A DNA stretch of 64,000 nt from contig CM022677.1 in the NCBI GenBank assembly GCA_012295275.1, positions 3,290,242 through 3,354,241 of the forward strand. Reading direction: 5' to 3'. How positions within the stretch are numbered: position 1 is the stretch's first letter; each line of letters opens with the position of its first letter. Under the pieces are notes generated by a model. It was not told the DNA's origin. It made no database searches and worked only from the letters and a program-made list of their open reading frames with translations. Position numbers and translations under genes: made by a program. The DNA comes from Chrysomallon squamiferum. Its lineage: Eukaryota > Mollusca > Gastropoda > Neomphalida > Peltospiridae. Shown here in pieces: positions 22,893 through 35,177 of the stretch.

Positions 22893-23797
22893 CAGATTCG
22901 CTCCAGATTCGCTCCAAAGTTTTCGTTTTACTACATAAGGAATAATTGTTGAATTTTCTCACTGGGGATTGCCTTTCATTCATTCCTGCAAATTCGCCCA
23001 GATTCGCTCCAAAGTTTCCGTTTTACTACTCAAGGAATACTTGTTGAATTTTCTCACTTGGGATTGCCTTTCATTTATTCTTGCCAATTCGTTCCATTTG
23101 TGTGCACTTGATGCGAATACTTGGGAAAAGCGCTTTTAGGATTACGTTATACACGATCGCCAAACAGCAAAAGTAATTGAGATCTGACCAATCAACGACG
23201 AGGTAGCGTCAGCTAATAGAAATCCAGTCTCAAACAACAACCGGTCGACCAATCAAATTCGAGATATCTCCAACCAATCAGAATCCACAGTCCCAACAGC
23301 AAGCCGACGACGGAAGGAACAAACATTACTGCCAGCAATCGTGGATTATTTGTTTATCTGTTAAATTTCTCAAATTAGGATTCCACTTCAGTTTCGAACT
23401 TAGAACATTCGACATCAAATTTGGTAAGAAAAGGAATCCTATCCTCCCGGCACGTCATAATCACTTTCCCAGCACGAAACTTTAAAACTCCCTCTTATCT
23501 CTCCATTTATCAACCTCAAACCCTCTCCCCCAGTGCTAATTTTGTCAAATATTTCAAATTTGTGTATTCTAACTGTATTAATTTCATATATATAAATATA
23601 AATATATAATTATTATTTAAATGTTAAATTTTTCGGATTATTATTATCAAAATTAAATTTAAATAGCTAACTTTGTTTATTGCTCTTTTTCTGTAGTGTC
23701 ATTACTGTTGAAATTTTAATTATATTGAATAATTAATTTATTTAAAAAAAAAAAAAAAAATAATAATAATAATTAACCAATTCTATACTAAATAAAA
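22893..23797 (+). promoter_or_regulatory. LINE copy 2 5' UTR with duplicated monomer and CCAAT boxes
   Basis: A monomer of about 95-110 bp (CAGATTCGCTCCAAAGTTT ... TTGCCTTTCATTCATTC) is present twice in tandem, at about 22903-22990 and 22992-23090; copy 1 has it once. CCAAT boxes are at 23188-23192, 23249-23253 and 23274-23278; the second box of copy 1 has become CTAAT (23213-23217). A tandem 5' monomer is reminiscent of monomer-type LINE promoters. Confidence 0.6.
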
Positions 23798-25954
23798 ATG
23801 GCCGATACAAACAAATCCGTCTGCACAGGTATCACCGAAGATGACAACCAGAACGAGGTTTCCCCCAAAAAAACTGCGGAACGGAGGGGGAACTACCACA
23901 CGTGGAATCTCTTGGCTCCCCGGACGATAGCGACAACGGAAATGTATCTGACAACTCTGCGGGGGACACGATACACGTGGGACTGGTTGAGACGACACCT
24001 GACCGCTCCTCCCGCCCCAACCTGTCCAATCCCCCAGACTGTAACCAAATATTCAAGTGGCCCACAAATGTCCCAACCGGACTGACCACTATTCCGGAGT
24101 CCCCACAACAAAAAACCAAAAATAAAAAAATGAAAACCCACCCAACTGTCCAATCCCCCTCCAGAACAGGTTCCAGTCAGCACATCAATCCGATTTTCAG
24201 CCCTGGACATGCTGAGCGTTGCTGTTCCCCAACATGGCTCCCACAAATCCCTCAAACTGTCCGCCAGTCCCCCTAGACCTGCTAAGTCCCCAATCCCCGG
24301 GCTGAGGCGGGTATTGTTTAACAAAAAAAAACCCGACTCTCTACGAAGCCATCTTCTTTCAACAGTCCGTCTCGCGGCTGTTGGACGACACATTATTCCA
24401 CACCCGGCTGTCTGATGAGATCACCTTCATCAGGGCCGAGTCGGACAGCTCACTCATCAAACTGGGTACGAGCATGGAACTGATACCCAACCCCACAGAG
24501 TGTCAAAAGGTGTGTGTCACACTAGAGAGGTGTACAGAGGAACCTCATGAAAGGAGAGGACCCACACCCGCAAAACCCACAAATCCCGATACCCCCATCG
24601 GACAGGCTTACTCGCAGGACAAAACAAGCAGCCAAGCCATCCATAGACAAGTGGACAAGACGGCGGCTTAAGGCACCTGGGGGGAATACACTTTCACTGC
24701 AGAACCCCTAAAACAGACAAACATCAAAACCACAAAAAAGAAACAGAAACTAGTCACGGAAACAACAAAACAGACACCAAACAGAAACGATTTCTTAGCA
24801 ACACCAACCAAAACAAATCCGACCACACAGAGACAAAAATATGTGCACCGACCTGACAACCCCACGACACAAACTCCCCAACACTCCCCCAAAGTAGTAA
24901 TCAACACAGATACAGAAATACAAGCACCGACATGACAACCCCACGAAACAAACTCCCCATCACTCCCCCAAAGTAGTAATCAACACAGAGGAGTTTTCGC
25001 TCCTCACCTTAACGTCGGGAAGACCCTGGCCAAGAGATTTCCTATACACAAACGTACCACCAACTGGACGGGCAAACTCCACACCTCAACAAAAAAACAC
25101 CCACTACACAACACAAAGGGTACACTCAACAGCAACAACAACCACCACAACAACAGACCACTCCTTAAGAAAACTGATAAAAATAAAATCGGGCAAAGAA
25201 ACGACAAAACAAATACTAGAAACGCTAAAGAAAGAAAACCCAGACGTGATGATTCAGAACGTCACGATCTGGAACAACGGCTACTGGGATGTGCTTCTGT
25301 CTGCCACAACAGAAGCAGAGCACATCCTATTCCACCAGAAACAATTCAAACTGCTGGCCTTTGAGGCACACCCCATAAAATGCGTCCAGTGCCAGAGATG
25401 GGGACATAATATAAAAAAATGTAGGTCGTTGAGGGGACACCAAACTTGTTTCAGGTGTGGGGGCAGACACCCCAAGAAAACGCCAGACAACCCGTGCCGT
25501 CAACCCATCCAATGCGCAAACTGTAACGGCCGACACCACACACACACAGCCACCAATGTGCGACCTACCAAAACACACTGAAACACCTGGATGCCAAAAA
25601 AACACACACACCACTAGAACCCCTCACTCGTCAACCACCCACCCGCACATACAAGCCCCCAGGACAAACAAGAAACAAACAGAAATGGACGGAATAATAA
25701 AGAAAGACAGCCAAGTGACAACCCTCCAGCTACTTAGGGTTATCACGGGCCTATTCCTAGACGAATCTCTACGGTCCCCCAACCCCAACTCCAATAATAG
25801 ATCGGAAGCAGACATAGAGAAAACCACTGTGTCAGCATGTCAGACCCTCCAAAAACACCTGAGACTTCCACTGGAGCTTGACACTATGCTCAAACAATCA
25901 ATGCACTACTACCAAAACAACATCAACACCGACAACACTAAACAAGTGAAATAA
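23798..25954 (+). pseudogene. LINE copy 2 ORF1, Gag-like protein (frameshifted)
   Basis: The start MADTNKS at 23798 is followed by the residues VCTGITEDDNQNEVS that copy 1 lost. The frame is then broken several times, with protein-like pieces at 23902-24276 and 24381-24671. The region 25246-25581 carries the same three zinc knuckles as copy 1. After a frameshift near 25550 the C-terminal part (MDGIIKKDSQVTTLQLLRV ... NTDNTKQVK) runs to a stop at 25954. That stop is intact here and dates the ORF1/ORF2 spacing to 54 bp. About 75 bp of extra sequence near 24900-24960 is a local duplication of the neighbouring CCGACATGACAACCCCACGA segment. Confidence 0.8.
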
Positions 25955-26008
25955 ACACATCCAAAATACGCGCAATCTCCAAGGCTACCAAACTCCTACA
26001 CATCACAC

Positions 26009-28105
26009 ATGGGAAAGAAACAAAACATTAAACATAAACAAGCTAAAGGCCTAAACATCCTACAGTGGAATGCCAAAGGCCTCAAATCAAGAGGTCATGG
26101 CGACGAACTCAAACACAACATAATTAACTCTAATATACAGATAGACATAATCTGCATACAAGAAACCTGGATCACCAACACACAAACACGGAAGAACCAG
26201 CTCTTCCAAAACTTTAACATTCCAGGATTCTTTGGCTTCTTTCACAACACTAACTGCACCACGAGAGGAGGAGTAGCAACTTATGTCAGAAATGAACTAT
26301 CCTACTCACGTATCCCACTAACCAATCACCACCCCAACATAGAGACACTTGGGATAACAATCCATGGCCAGGCTGAAGACATTAACGTTTTCAACTACTA
26401 CACTCACCCAGGCAAAAATCACTACAACATAACACTAGAACACTACACTAAAAGCATTCCCTCTAAATATATCGACACCTCCATCATACTAGGGGACTTC
26501 AACAGCAGAAACCACCTATGGGGATCCTCTAGTACATGCAAACAGGGAACCATCATCGAAAAATGTACGGATCTTAACAAACACATATGTCTGAACGATG
26601 GCACGCCAACCTTCCTATCAGACATACACAACACCTGGTCATGCCTTCATATCTCAACAGTGTCTGAAAAAATAGCCTCTAAATGTGAATGGACAGTCCT
26701 TAACAATCTCAATAGCGATCACCTACCAATACTAATCTCATACAACACTGAAAATAACTGGAAAGAGTTACCAATAAACAAACACAAATGGAACTTCACG
26801 AAAGCCAACTGGACTGAATTTAAAAATCAATGTCTGGAAACAGATCCCAAACTCATTCGAAGCAATAATATTGACACTTTTAACCAAAATTAAACTGACA
26901 GAATAATTAGCATTGCCAATAAAACTATTCCAAATTCTAATTGTAAATACAAAAATAATTCATTCCCTTGGTGGAGTGAAGAACTAAAACTCCTTACAAA
27001 GGCACACAACAAACATCGCAAAACATACCAAAAAAAAAAATAACTCAGTAACCAACCTCGCAAACCTCAAAATTAGTAAAAACAAAGTCTCACAAGCCGT
27101 GCTAAATGCAAAAAAAGAATCGTGGAAAACCTTCTGCACTTCTATCAACAAAAACACGTCTAGTAAGGAAATATGGGTCAAAATTAAACGCATACAAGGG
27201 AATCCAATTAGCAAGAACACACTTAAATCACCTTCTGGAAAAAAAACCTAACTAATTTCGACCTTTCAAAGTGGCTTCAGAAAGAACCACTCCACAAGCG
27301 ACCACATAACCCGGACTTCATACAGGTCTACACAGACGGCTCCAAAGACCCTCTCACGGGAAGAAGAGGCATGGCCTTTCATGTCAGGCCGAAACTACCC
27401 GACCCACCCTTCAACTACAGAGGTAGACTGACCAACAACCTATCCGTCTTCACTACGGAACTAATAGCTATTCTCTCAGCACTTAAATGGGTCCTAACTC
27501 AAACTTATGTTACAAACACGAAAAAGAAATTCCTCATACTGACTGACTCCCTCAGCTCATTGCAAGCTCTGCACAAACTCACATTCAGCAGCTCCCAGTA
27601 CATTAGAGAGATTATCGACATCACAAATTGTATCAACTACAGAGGACACAAGGTCACCTTCGAGTGGGTACCCGCTCACGTGGGTGTTACTGGAAACGAG
27701 CTGGCAGACAAAAACGCGAAACCATCGCTAGAAGACGACACGATCGACTTTGACTCTAAATACAACGTTAACGAAATCATGACCATAGCGCACAATAAGC
27801 TAATAGAATCGTGGCAACAAGACTGGGACAACAAAACTAGACTATGGCATTACATAATTAAACCGAAAGTAAACTCGCCCAGCCCACTCTCAGACAACAA
27901 CAAAACAACTCAAACTTTATCCCGTCTCAGAGTGGGAGTGACCTTCGGACTAAACGACACCAGACACAGACTCGACAACACTGTGAGTAACAAGTGCGGC
28001 ACATGCCATAAACTGGACAATGTCAGACACTATCTGTTCTATTGCACGAAGTACGACAAGGACAGAAGTACGACAAAAGGACAGACAACCCTCCCAAACA
28101 CTTAA
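26009..28105 (+). pseudogene. LINE copy 2 ORF2: endonuclease and RNase H kept, RT lost
   Basis: The endonuclease frame 26009-26893 (294 residues) keeps QWNAKG, IQETW, GDFNSRN and SDHLPI; a single T deletion at about 26891 creates a stop. The RT region is gone: one deletion runs from the equivalent of about 6215 to about 6700 in copy 1, another from about 6787 to about 8003. The open frame 27371-28105 (244 residues) then holds an uninterrupted RNase H (TTEL, LTDS, GNELAD) and the C-terminal CGTCHKLDNVRHYLFYC zinc motif, which is frameshifted in copy 1. The YTDGS start of RNase H lies just upstream at about 27330. Confidence 0.85.
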
Positions 28106-28509
28106 AAACAAGTAAACGCAGCTTTAACAAACATCAAAGTCAGATTTACACCAGTTGACATTTTCAACCCTCCCAAACACAAAAAAAAACAAGTAGACAA
28201 CATCATAGTGCGATACGTGGAAACAACAAAAATCAACAAAAATATAAACACAGAGACAACAACACAAAATACTCACGCCCAAAAATAAACATATCCCAAC
28301 AAATCTAACAACCTAGAACCAACTGGTAACCTCCCTTTCGACAGATTTACAACAACGCGGCCAAACAACAACAAAAACATACAACAACGCGACGCTAACA
28401 ACAAAAACAAAAACGTGCACGACACGATGACACTACGAGATTTTTTTTGTTTCTCTTTTCTAACAACTCTCTATCTCGTTATATAATATACAACAAAAAC
28501 AACAAAAAA

Positions 28510-28540
<31 letters not shown>

Positions 28541-28585
28541 ATATAAATAAATAAAACCCCTCAAACAATGCCCAATGCACAACGA

Positions 28586-28619
<34 letters not shown>

Positions 28620-28669
28620 AATGTAAACAAATAAATAAATACATGTGTAAATAAATATCTATATATAGG

Positions 28670-28700
<31 letters not shown>

Positions 28701-29084
28701 ATGTGTATGTGTATGTGTACGTATGTATATAGGTATATATATCTATATATGTGTATATGTATGTATATATATATGTATATATATGTATGGGTGTGTATAT
28801 ATGTATATCTACTGCACCCTTTTGGATCTTATTAACTAAAAACCACTCAAAAAAACCACTGAAAAAGGTTTATTCCAAATTGCCTACTTCAAATCCCCCC
28901 CTTTTCAGTCCCATTCCCTTCTTTCCCTTCCCTCCACCTTCCCTTTCCCTTCCCTTCCCCTCTCCTTCCCCTCTCCTGTCCCGGAACCCATCCCTGGCGA
29001 TCCCAGGGATCCGATCCGTGATAGGCGTGCCTGAACCTTGAATTGGATGTGGGCACGTAAAAAGAGTTTCCATTCCATTCCATT
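28106..29084 (+). other. LINE copy 2 3' region
   Basis: ORF2 tail sequence with a local duplication near 28070-28110, about one 33-bp minisatellite unit (28360-28410), (AAAT)n (about 28507-28550), AT and GTAT tracts (about 28585-28800), a CCTTCCC-rich tract (about 28895-28980) and the TTCCATTCCATTCCATT tail. The short repetitive frames here are not genes. Confidence 0.75.
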
Positions 29085-29563
29085 CTTTGATCAGTGCCCT
29101 TCTTGAGAGTCTCTGTCTGCACAAGACAAAGGAAAACGCAGACAATGGTAATTATGGTTTAATGTTTTGTATATGTAACATACATCTTGAATGATTGAAG
29201 ATGGCTAAATCTATTACTGTTGAATTTTTAATAGTGTTATTCTTTTTTAAATTAGCACAGACTAATAATACTGACAGCAAGAAAACAATATCGTATAAAA
29301 ATATAGTTATTGATACACCAATTTCTGTTTTCGATTAATGCAAAGACTCACAAAAGACTGAGGGCCCACAATATGCCGTTTTCGAAACGTACAGTATATA
29401 CAAATTATATATTTATTTGCAATCCTATTGATAATATATTATACAGAAATGTTTCTATATATTTTATCCCAAAACTGACATTATTTATAAATACTTTTGT
29501 AAAGTAGAGTCATACAATTTTTTCTTTTAAATTTTATTTTCTTGTATTTATTTTGTAAAATAT

Positions 29564-29610
<47 letters not shown>

Positions 29611-29642
29611 TTTGTTTGTTTGTTTGTTTGTCACATATTAAG
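29085..29642 (+). repeat. Fused intron pieces: distal b-c intron start joined to the a-b intron (copy 2)
   Basis: Same structure and junction (about 29245) as 10060-10580. The (TTTA)n tract before the exon b acceptor is longer here (about 29566-29632) and includes a (GTTT)n end. Confidence 0.75.
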
Positions 29643-29767
29643 ATGGGGAGAACTGATCCCACTTCATTTCATACCAGATCTGGAAAACACAAAAGTTGTA
29701 ATTCTCTCGAAGCCCAGCAGACGATGTACACATGATGTTGTCATGATATCAGAACTTCTCCATTTAG
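29643..29767 (+). pseudogene. LigB-like dioxygenase exon b, copy 2 (isolated, intact)
   Basis: 125 bp, acceptor TCACATATTAAG and donor TTTAG|GTATTT. It reads WGELIPLHFIPDLENTKVVI then LSKPSRRCTHDVVMISELLH and LG, open throughout. No neighbouring exon a or c is in register: the intron behind it is cut at 30434 by a hAT relic. Probably a non-functional duplicate. Confidence 0.7.
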
Positions 29768-30434
29768 GTATTTCACTGTTTGTCTGTAAAAATTACATAC
29801 GATTTGTAAACATTAGTTGATTGGTTACGTAAACAGCACTCGTCGCAGATTTGAGCTTCATTTTAATAAAAAATGTTTTGACTTTATCAATGTTTTATAA
29901 CAACTTTTTGACACCAAATGGATTATCGAAACGAGTTAAATCGAACAAACAAACAACAACAAAGATAATAACTAATAATAAGGAACAAATTAAAATATTT
30001 AAATAAATACAAATAAAAATTTGGAATGACATCATTTTACAGGAAGATGTTATTAGAATGTATTTTCTTAAAGAGATAAAGTAGATGGTTATTAATAATA
30101 AAAAGTATTTATGTGCTGGCATGTCTTTACGGACGAGTATGGTAAGGAGTTGTCTATTCTTGTTTTGATAGGGTGTAATGTGCATTTAACCTGTGTCAAT
30201 AACATTTATTGTAGGTTTTTAATGTCCTCCGTGCAGATTCTTATTTTGTCTTGGTTCCCTTCATAACCTTAGTCGTATCATTAATCAAAATTACCGAAAC
30301 GTGTGTTTTATGATTGTATAATGTATTATTATCAAGTCACCTGTACCTCATAATTAAATAATTAATGTAAACCTTAACTTGTATAGTGGGTAGGTAGACT
30401 TACCGATTTATAGAGTTTGCTGTCATTTTAGCGT
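29768..30434 (+). repeat. Copy 5 of the b-c intron, cut short
   Basis: Matches the other proximal intron copies up to GTCATTTTAGCGT at 30434, where unrelated hAT sequence starts. No gene. Confidence 0.8.
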
Positions 30435-31970
30435 CAATAATAATAGGGGGCAAATATGAAAAATATAGTAATATCAACATTTTTGTTTATTTGCATGAAT
30501 TTATTGAGGATAAACTATTTTGCGAAGCATTAGAAACCACCACTATTGCAGTTGATATAATATAAGAAATTAAAAACATATTTAGATGATAAGCAGATAC
30601 CAATGGAGAACTTTATATCTTGTGCTGCAGACGGTGCTCCAGTGATGATGGGCAAGAAAAATGGAGTTTCAAAATTACTGAAAGACGACAATCCCCAAAT
30701 GTTGTTAGTGCATTGTGTTATTCATAGACAGAATTTAGTTTCCAAAAAAATTTCCTCTGTTCTAAACGAGACATTGAATGCAGTTCTAAAATGCATCAAC
30801 ACTATAAAAGCTAATGCCGAATGTGAGCGTCTTTTCAAACAATTTTGCAAGGATCAAAATGCAGACTATGTAAGATTATTACTTCATACTGATGTAAGGT
30901 GGTTATCAAAGGGGAAAAGGTTCATGGAATTATTTGATATTCTTAGTGAGTTCTTTGATGACAAACCTTATATGACTCTGTTACTGACAGTTGATGGAAA
31001 AGCACTTGTCAGTTATTTAGCAGATATATTTGAAAAACTCGATGTCTTAAATAAGGAGCTCCAAGGAACAATTATGACTCTTGTTAATACAAAGGCCAAG
31101 ATATTTGGCTTTATATCATTTCTGGAATTATCCCAAGAAAATATTTCTGTCAAAAAATTTGAACAATTTTACTTTCTGAATAAATGTGAGGTAACAGATG
31201 CTGTATGTCTTGTTTTACTGGCTGAATAAATGTGAGGTAACAGATGCTACTTGTCTTGTTTTACTGGCTGAATAAATGTGAGGTAACAGATGCTACTTGT
31301 CTTGTTTTACTGGCTGAATAAATGTGAGGTAACAGATGCTATATGTCTTGTTTTACTGGCTGAATAAATGTGAGGTAACAGATGCTATATGTGTTGTTTT
31401 ACTGGCTGAATAAATGTGAGGTAACAGATGCTACTTGCCTTGTTTTACTGGATGAATAAATGTAAGGTAACAGATGCTACTTGTCTTGTTTTACTGGCTG
31501 AATAAATGTGAGGTAACAGATGCTATATGTCTTGTTATTGTGGAGCAGTTAAAAATAATGGTAAATGATTTCAACTTCAGATTTTCTGATTTGAAAGAAA
31601 TTAATTATCCATCTTGGATGACTCAGCCATTGCTAGTGGATCTCTCAGGTTAACAATGGAGTATCAAGGAGAACTTTCAGAATTACAAAATGATGACTCG
31701 ATTAAAGTCCTGTTCAAAATAAAAGGAAGAATGATGTGGCTCTGTGAAGAAACACAAGTTAAATATCCAAATATAGGTAGTTTGGCAAGAAAACTACTGT
31801 TACCATTCCCATTGTCATACTTAGTGGAATGTGGATTTAGTGCTGTGAATGACTTATTACTGAAGAAAAGAAACCAACTGGATATCACTAAATGAGGCGA
31901 CTTGAGATTGAAATTAACAAAATGTATGCCTCGGATAAAACCTCTTTGCACTAGACATCAGGCTCAAGGG
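30435..31970 (+). pseudogene. hAT transposase relic (SCAND3/ZBED-like core and C-terminal domain)
   Basis: Degenerate sequence from about 30490 (FVYLHEFIEDKLFCEALETT) leads into an open frame 30603-31229: CAADGAPVMMGKKNGVSKLL, HCVIHRQNLVSKK, LLLHTDVRWLSKGKRFMELF, typical of the hAT RNase-H-like core. The end (31614-31895) reads YPNIGSLARKLLLPFPLSYL then VECGFSAVNDLLLKKRNQLD, the hAT dimerisation region. Between them eight 46-bp repeats break the frame. No BED finger, terminal inverted repeat or target duplication was found, so the boundaries are approximate; the left edge is a sharp break in the intron copy at 30434. Confidence 0.8.
31177..31540 (+). repeat. 46-bp minisatellite within the hAT relic, eight units
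   Basis: Unit TGAATAAATGTGAGGTAACA plus GATGCTACTTGTCTTGTTTT plus ACTGGC. Starts at 31177, 31223, 31269, 31315, 31361, 31407, 31453 and 31499. It derives from transposase-coding sequence (LNKCEVTDAVCLVLL), and 46 bp is not a multiple of three, so the expansion destroys the frame. Confidence 0.95.
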
Positions 31971-32100
31971 TCTCATTAATTGATTGTAATTGAATTTATT
32001 TAATCTGATGGTAGATATGTTATACACATTATAAAATGGATTTTATTTGATTAAATTGGAAGTTAAACCCTTTAGTTTTATTTGAAAGATACAATTTTTT
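31971..32100. other. Short AT-rich stretch between hAT relic and exon a
   Basis: No motif recognised. There is no AG acceptor between about 32089 and 32180, so exon a either starts upstream near 32088 or is a first coding exon. Confidence 0.5.
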
Positions 32101-32573
32101 ATGTTATACTTCTTCAAACCTGATAAATCAATTGTGATTGTGTTTTTCACATCACTTGATTTATCTTTCTCCAAACTACTGGCCGGGTTCGTTCTGCCGC
32201 ACGGCGGAATTGCTCTGGATCCGAAACATTTCAATACAACCAACCACACAGCAAAACAAGAAGCGTGCAAAATTCACGAAGCCTGCAAAACTGTCGATCA
32301 GACGATTCTGTCTTTATCGCCCGATATACTTTTTCTGAGCACGCCCCCTGGTATTTGTGACTTAAATAAATTTGATTTCTATTTAAATCCCACAGGAAAA
32401 GGCTTTGCAGATACTGATAATTGCAACTGTCCTCCTTGTTGTTATAAAGTAACCGCTAATCTTTCTAGCCAACTTTCGGAAGACATCGTAAATAAATTTG
32501 GCTCTGCTCGGAACATTTCGGGATTAAGCGGTTATGGTCCACCCGGTAAAAGCGATGAAGCATTTCCATTGAG
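32101..32573 (+). CDS. LigB-like (class III extradiol dioxygenase subunit B) exon a
   Basis: Open from an ATG at 32101 to donor CATTGAG|GTGAGA, 157 codons plus two bases, in phase with exon b at 33003. It reads LLAGFVLPHGGIALDPKHFN (about 32177 on), then HEACKTVDQTILSLSPDILF with LSTPPGICDLNKF, then GFADTDNCNCPPCCYKV and SGYGPPGKSDEAFPL. PHGG carries the first metal-ligand histidine of the LigB fold. Where relatives have a Pro-His-Gly at the end of the next strand, this copy has Pro-Pro-Gly, so a second ligand may be lost. The first 25 or so residues are not recognisable and may come from the junction with the hAT relic. Product if functional: an iron-dependent ring-opening dioxygenase or a relative; substrate unknown. 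Confidence 0.7.
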
Positions 32574-32935
32574 GTGAGAAATAGCATGCATGTAAAAATG
32601 AGCATAAACACTTCTTTTTTAAATTAGCATAGACTAATAATACTGACAGAAAGAAAACATTATCGTATAAAAATATAGTTATTGATACACCAATTTCTGT
32701 TTTCATTTAATGCAATGTCTCACAAAAGACTGAGGACCCACAATATGCCGTTTTCTAACCGTACAGCACATAATAATTATATATTTATTTGCAATCCTAT
32801 TTATAATATATTTTATAGAAATGTTTCTATATATTTCATCCCAAAACTGACATTATTTATAAATACTCTTGTAAAGTAGAGTCATACAATTTTTTCTTTT
32901 AAACTTCATTTTCTTGTATTTATTTTGTTACATAT

Positions 32936-32986
<51 letters not shown>

Positions 32987-33002
32987 TTTGGCACACATTA
33001 AG
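32574..33002 (+). repeat. a-b intron in its native context
   Basis: This 429-bp intron joins exon a to exon b with GTGAGA and ATTAAG ends. It is the reference that shows 10215-10580 and 29246-29642 are duplicated a-b intron. A (TTTA)n tract of about 55 bp (32935-32989) lies just upstream of the acceptor. Confidence 0.75.
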
Positions 33003-33127
33003 ATGGGGAGAAGTGATCCCACTTCATTTCATACCAGATCTGGAAAACACAAATGTTGTAATTCTCTCGCAGCCCAGCAGACGATATAAACATGATGTTG
33101 CCATGATACCAGAACTTCTCCATTTAG
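33003..33127 (+). CDS. LigB-like dioxygenase exon b, copy 3 (behind exon a)
   Basis: 125 bp, intact, with the same splice signals as the other copies. It reads WGEVIPLHFIPDLENTNVVI, LSQPSRRYKHDVAMIPELLH, LG. It is the only exon b directly preceded by exon a in correct order and phase. No exon c was found after its intron, which is broken at 35177, so this copy lacks the catalytic-histidine exon in the window. Confidence 0.7.
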
Positions 33128-35177
33128 GTATTTCACTGTTTGTCTGTATGTCTGTAAAAATTGCATACGATTTGTAAACATTAGTTTATTGGTTACGTAA
33201 ACAGCACTCGTCGCAGATGTGAGCTTCCTTTTAATTTTTTTTTTTATTCTATCAAAATTTTGTAACAACTTTCGGACACCAAATGGATTACCGAAAGGAG
33301 TTAAATCGAACAAACAAACAACAACACAGACAATAATAAGGAACAAATTAAAATAAATAAATAAATAAAAACAGAAATCTGGAATGACATCATTTCACAG
33401 GAAGATGTTATTAGAATGTATTTTCTTGAAGAGATAAAGTAGATGTTATTAATAATAAAAAGTATTTATGTGCTGGCATGTCTTTACGGACGAGTATGGT
33501 AAGGAGTTGTCTATTCTTGTTTTGTTTGGGTGTAATGTGCAATTAACCTGTGTCAGTAACATTTATTTTACCCCAAAATTTAAGGTTTTAATCTGTCCTC
33601 CGTGCAGATTCTTATTTTGTCTCGGTTCCCTTTATAACCTTACTCGTATCATTAATCAAAATTACTTAAACGTATGATTGTATAATGTATTATTATCAAG
33701 TCACCTGTATATCATAATTAAATAATTAACTTAAACCTTAACTTGTATAGTGGATAGGTAGACTTACTGATTTATATAGGTTGCTGTCATTTTAGCGTTT
33801 ATATTCCTTGTTAGGTGGCCATTAAAGCACCTTGTTACCCTACACTGAGCCTTAATAAAACATCCAATGTGTTTAAAGGTGTGAGCCACGTGACAGTCGT
33901 CTCTTTATAACACTCAACAGTGAACCATCATAACACATTTGTGAACAGCAGTATTTAAACATACTCTAATTAATACGCATTGTAAAATGACCCGATTTAT
34001 ACCATCAGCCAGTTTCATTCATCTGCAGTCATAAAGCAAACCAGTTTTCATTTTGTGTCGTATTTCATCGGTAAAGATTGTATTTTCTATGTAGCTAGAT
34101 TTGAAAAAAAAACTAAAATAAAAAAACTTTCACTGCTAATCAGCTTGGTACGGTGTGACAACCTCATTAGTGCCTCTTTGCCAGACTTGTTTTTAATTGT
34201 AATTTTGTTTTCTTTGTAGTAAATTATAGAATTTCGCTAAATCTTTATTTTTATATGCCCATTAAAGCAGAATGTCTGATACATTTTATCTTAAATATCT
34301 TATTATATTACGATAATATTTATTTAGCTATCTTGTTTATAATTTATATTTTTACAGTCGCTAACTGTTTACCTAATTAATGACAGAAAATAGGGTTAAA
34401 TACACAAAAACTAAATAGCAGAGCGTATGCAGATGTACATGGGCTATTAAGAAGCTGTTTTATATAATTAGGGGAAGTTCCGTTATTTAATAAACTAAGA
34501 AACACTGGGGTTTAAGTAACTCAAAACTGGTATTAAAAGTAAATTCAGAAAGGCTATCTGCAGAGGTGTAGCTATGGGTGTATAAGTAGTCACACGCGTT
34601 TTGAACGAGATCTCTTTGATCAGTGCCATTCTTGAGAGTCTTTGTTTGTCTGCACGAGACAAAGGAAAACGCAGACAATGGTAATTATGGTTTAATGTTT
34701 TGTTTATGTAACATACATCTTGAATGATTGAAGATAGCTAAATCTATTACTGTTGAATTTTTCATAGTGTTATTCTGTGGTACTTACGTTTATAAAAACA
34801 AAGATAACGTATTTTAATAATTAAAAGATAATATAGAAATATCAAGTAACCAACTGGGCTGAATTAGTTTTGTATTATTTGTCAACGCTATTTGCTTTGA
34901 TAACGTATCGTGGAATCGTACGATTTAACTATGTGACTATATATTACCCTTGAGGGTTAATTTGTGTAAACAGCATATATATATATATATATTATATAAA
35001 ACAATTATCCATACTGAATTCGTGTTTGTGTTATTGTTCTCTTGTGGATACAGAATAGTCCTTTAATAGTTAAGCTGTCTGAGATAATTAACACCATGTC
35101 ACGTGATGCTATTATAGTCTGCTTCCCTTTCAGGTACTAATACCACTCAGACTAGTCACATGACATATGCACTACCT
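33128..35177 (+). repeat. Copy 6 of the b-c intron
   Basis: Proximal and distal blocks in order and without a LINE; the empty target GAACGAGATCTCTTTGATCA is at about 34602-34621. The match to the other copies ends at GACATATGCACTACC (35177). From there the sequence is unrelated, marking the right edge of the duplicated locus. Confidence 0.8.

Larger units (their letters stand above)
22893..29084 (+). mobile_element. I-superfamily LINE copy 2, with its RT domain deleted
   Basis: It aligns with the 1986-10059 element from the CAGATTCGCT repeats to the TTCCAT-type tail, but is 6.2 kb. Two internal deletions (joins near 27222 and 27311) remove the reverse transcriptase. The flanking CTTTGATCAGT occurs at 22882-22892 and 29085-29095. 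It sits at the same intron position as copy 1, and both are followed by the same rearranged intron junction. The 33-bp minisatellite is only about one unit long here. Confidence 0.9.
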
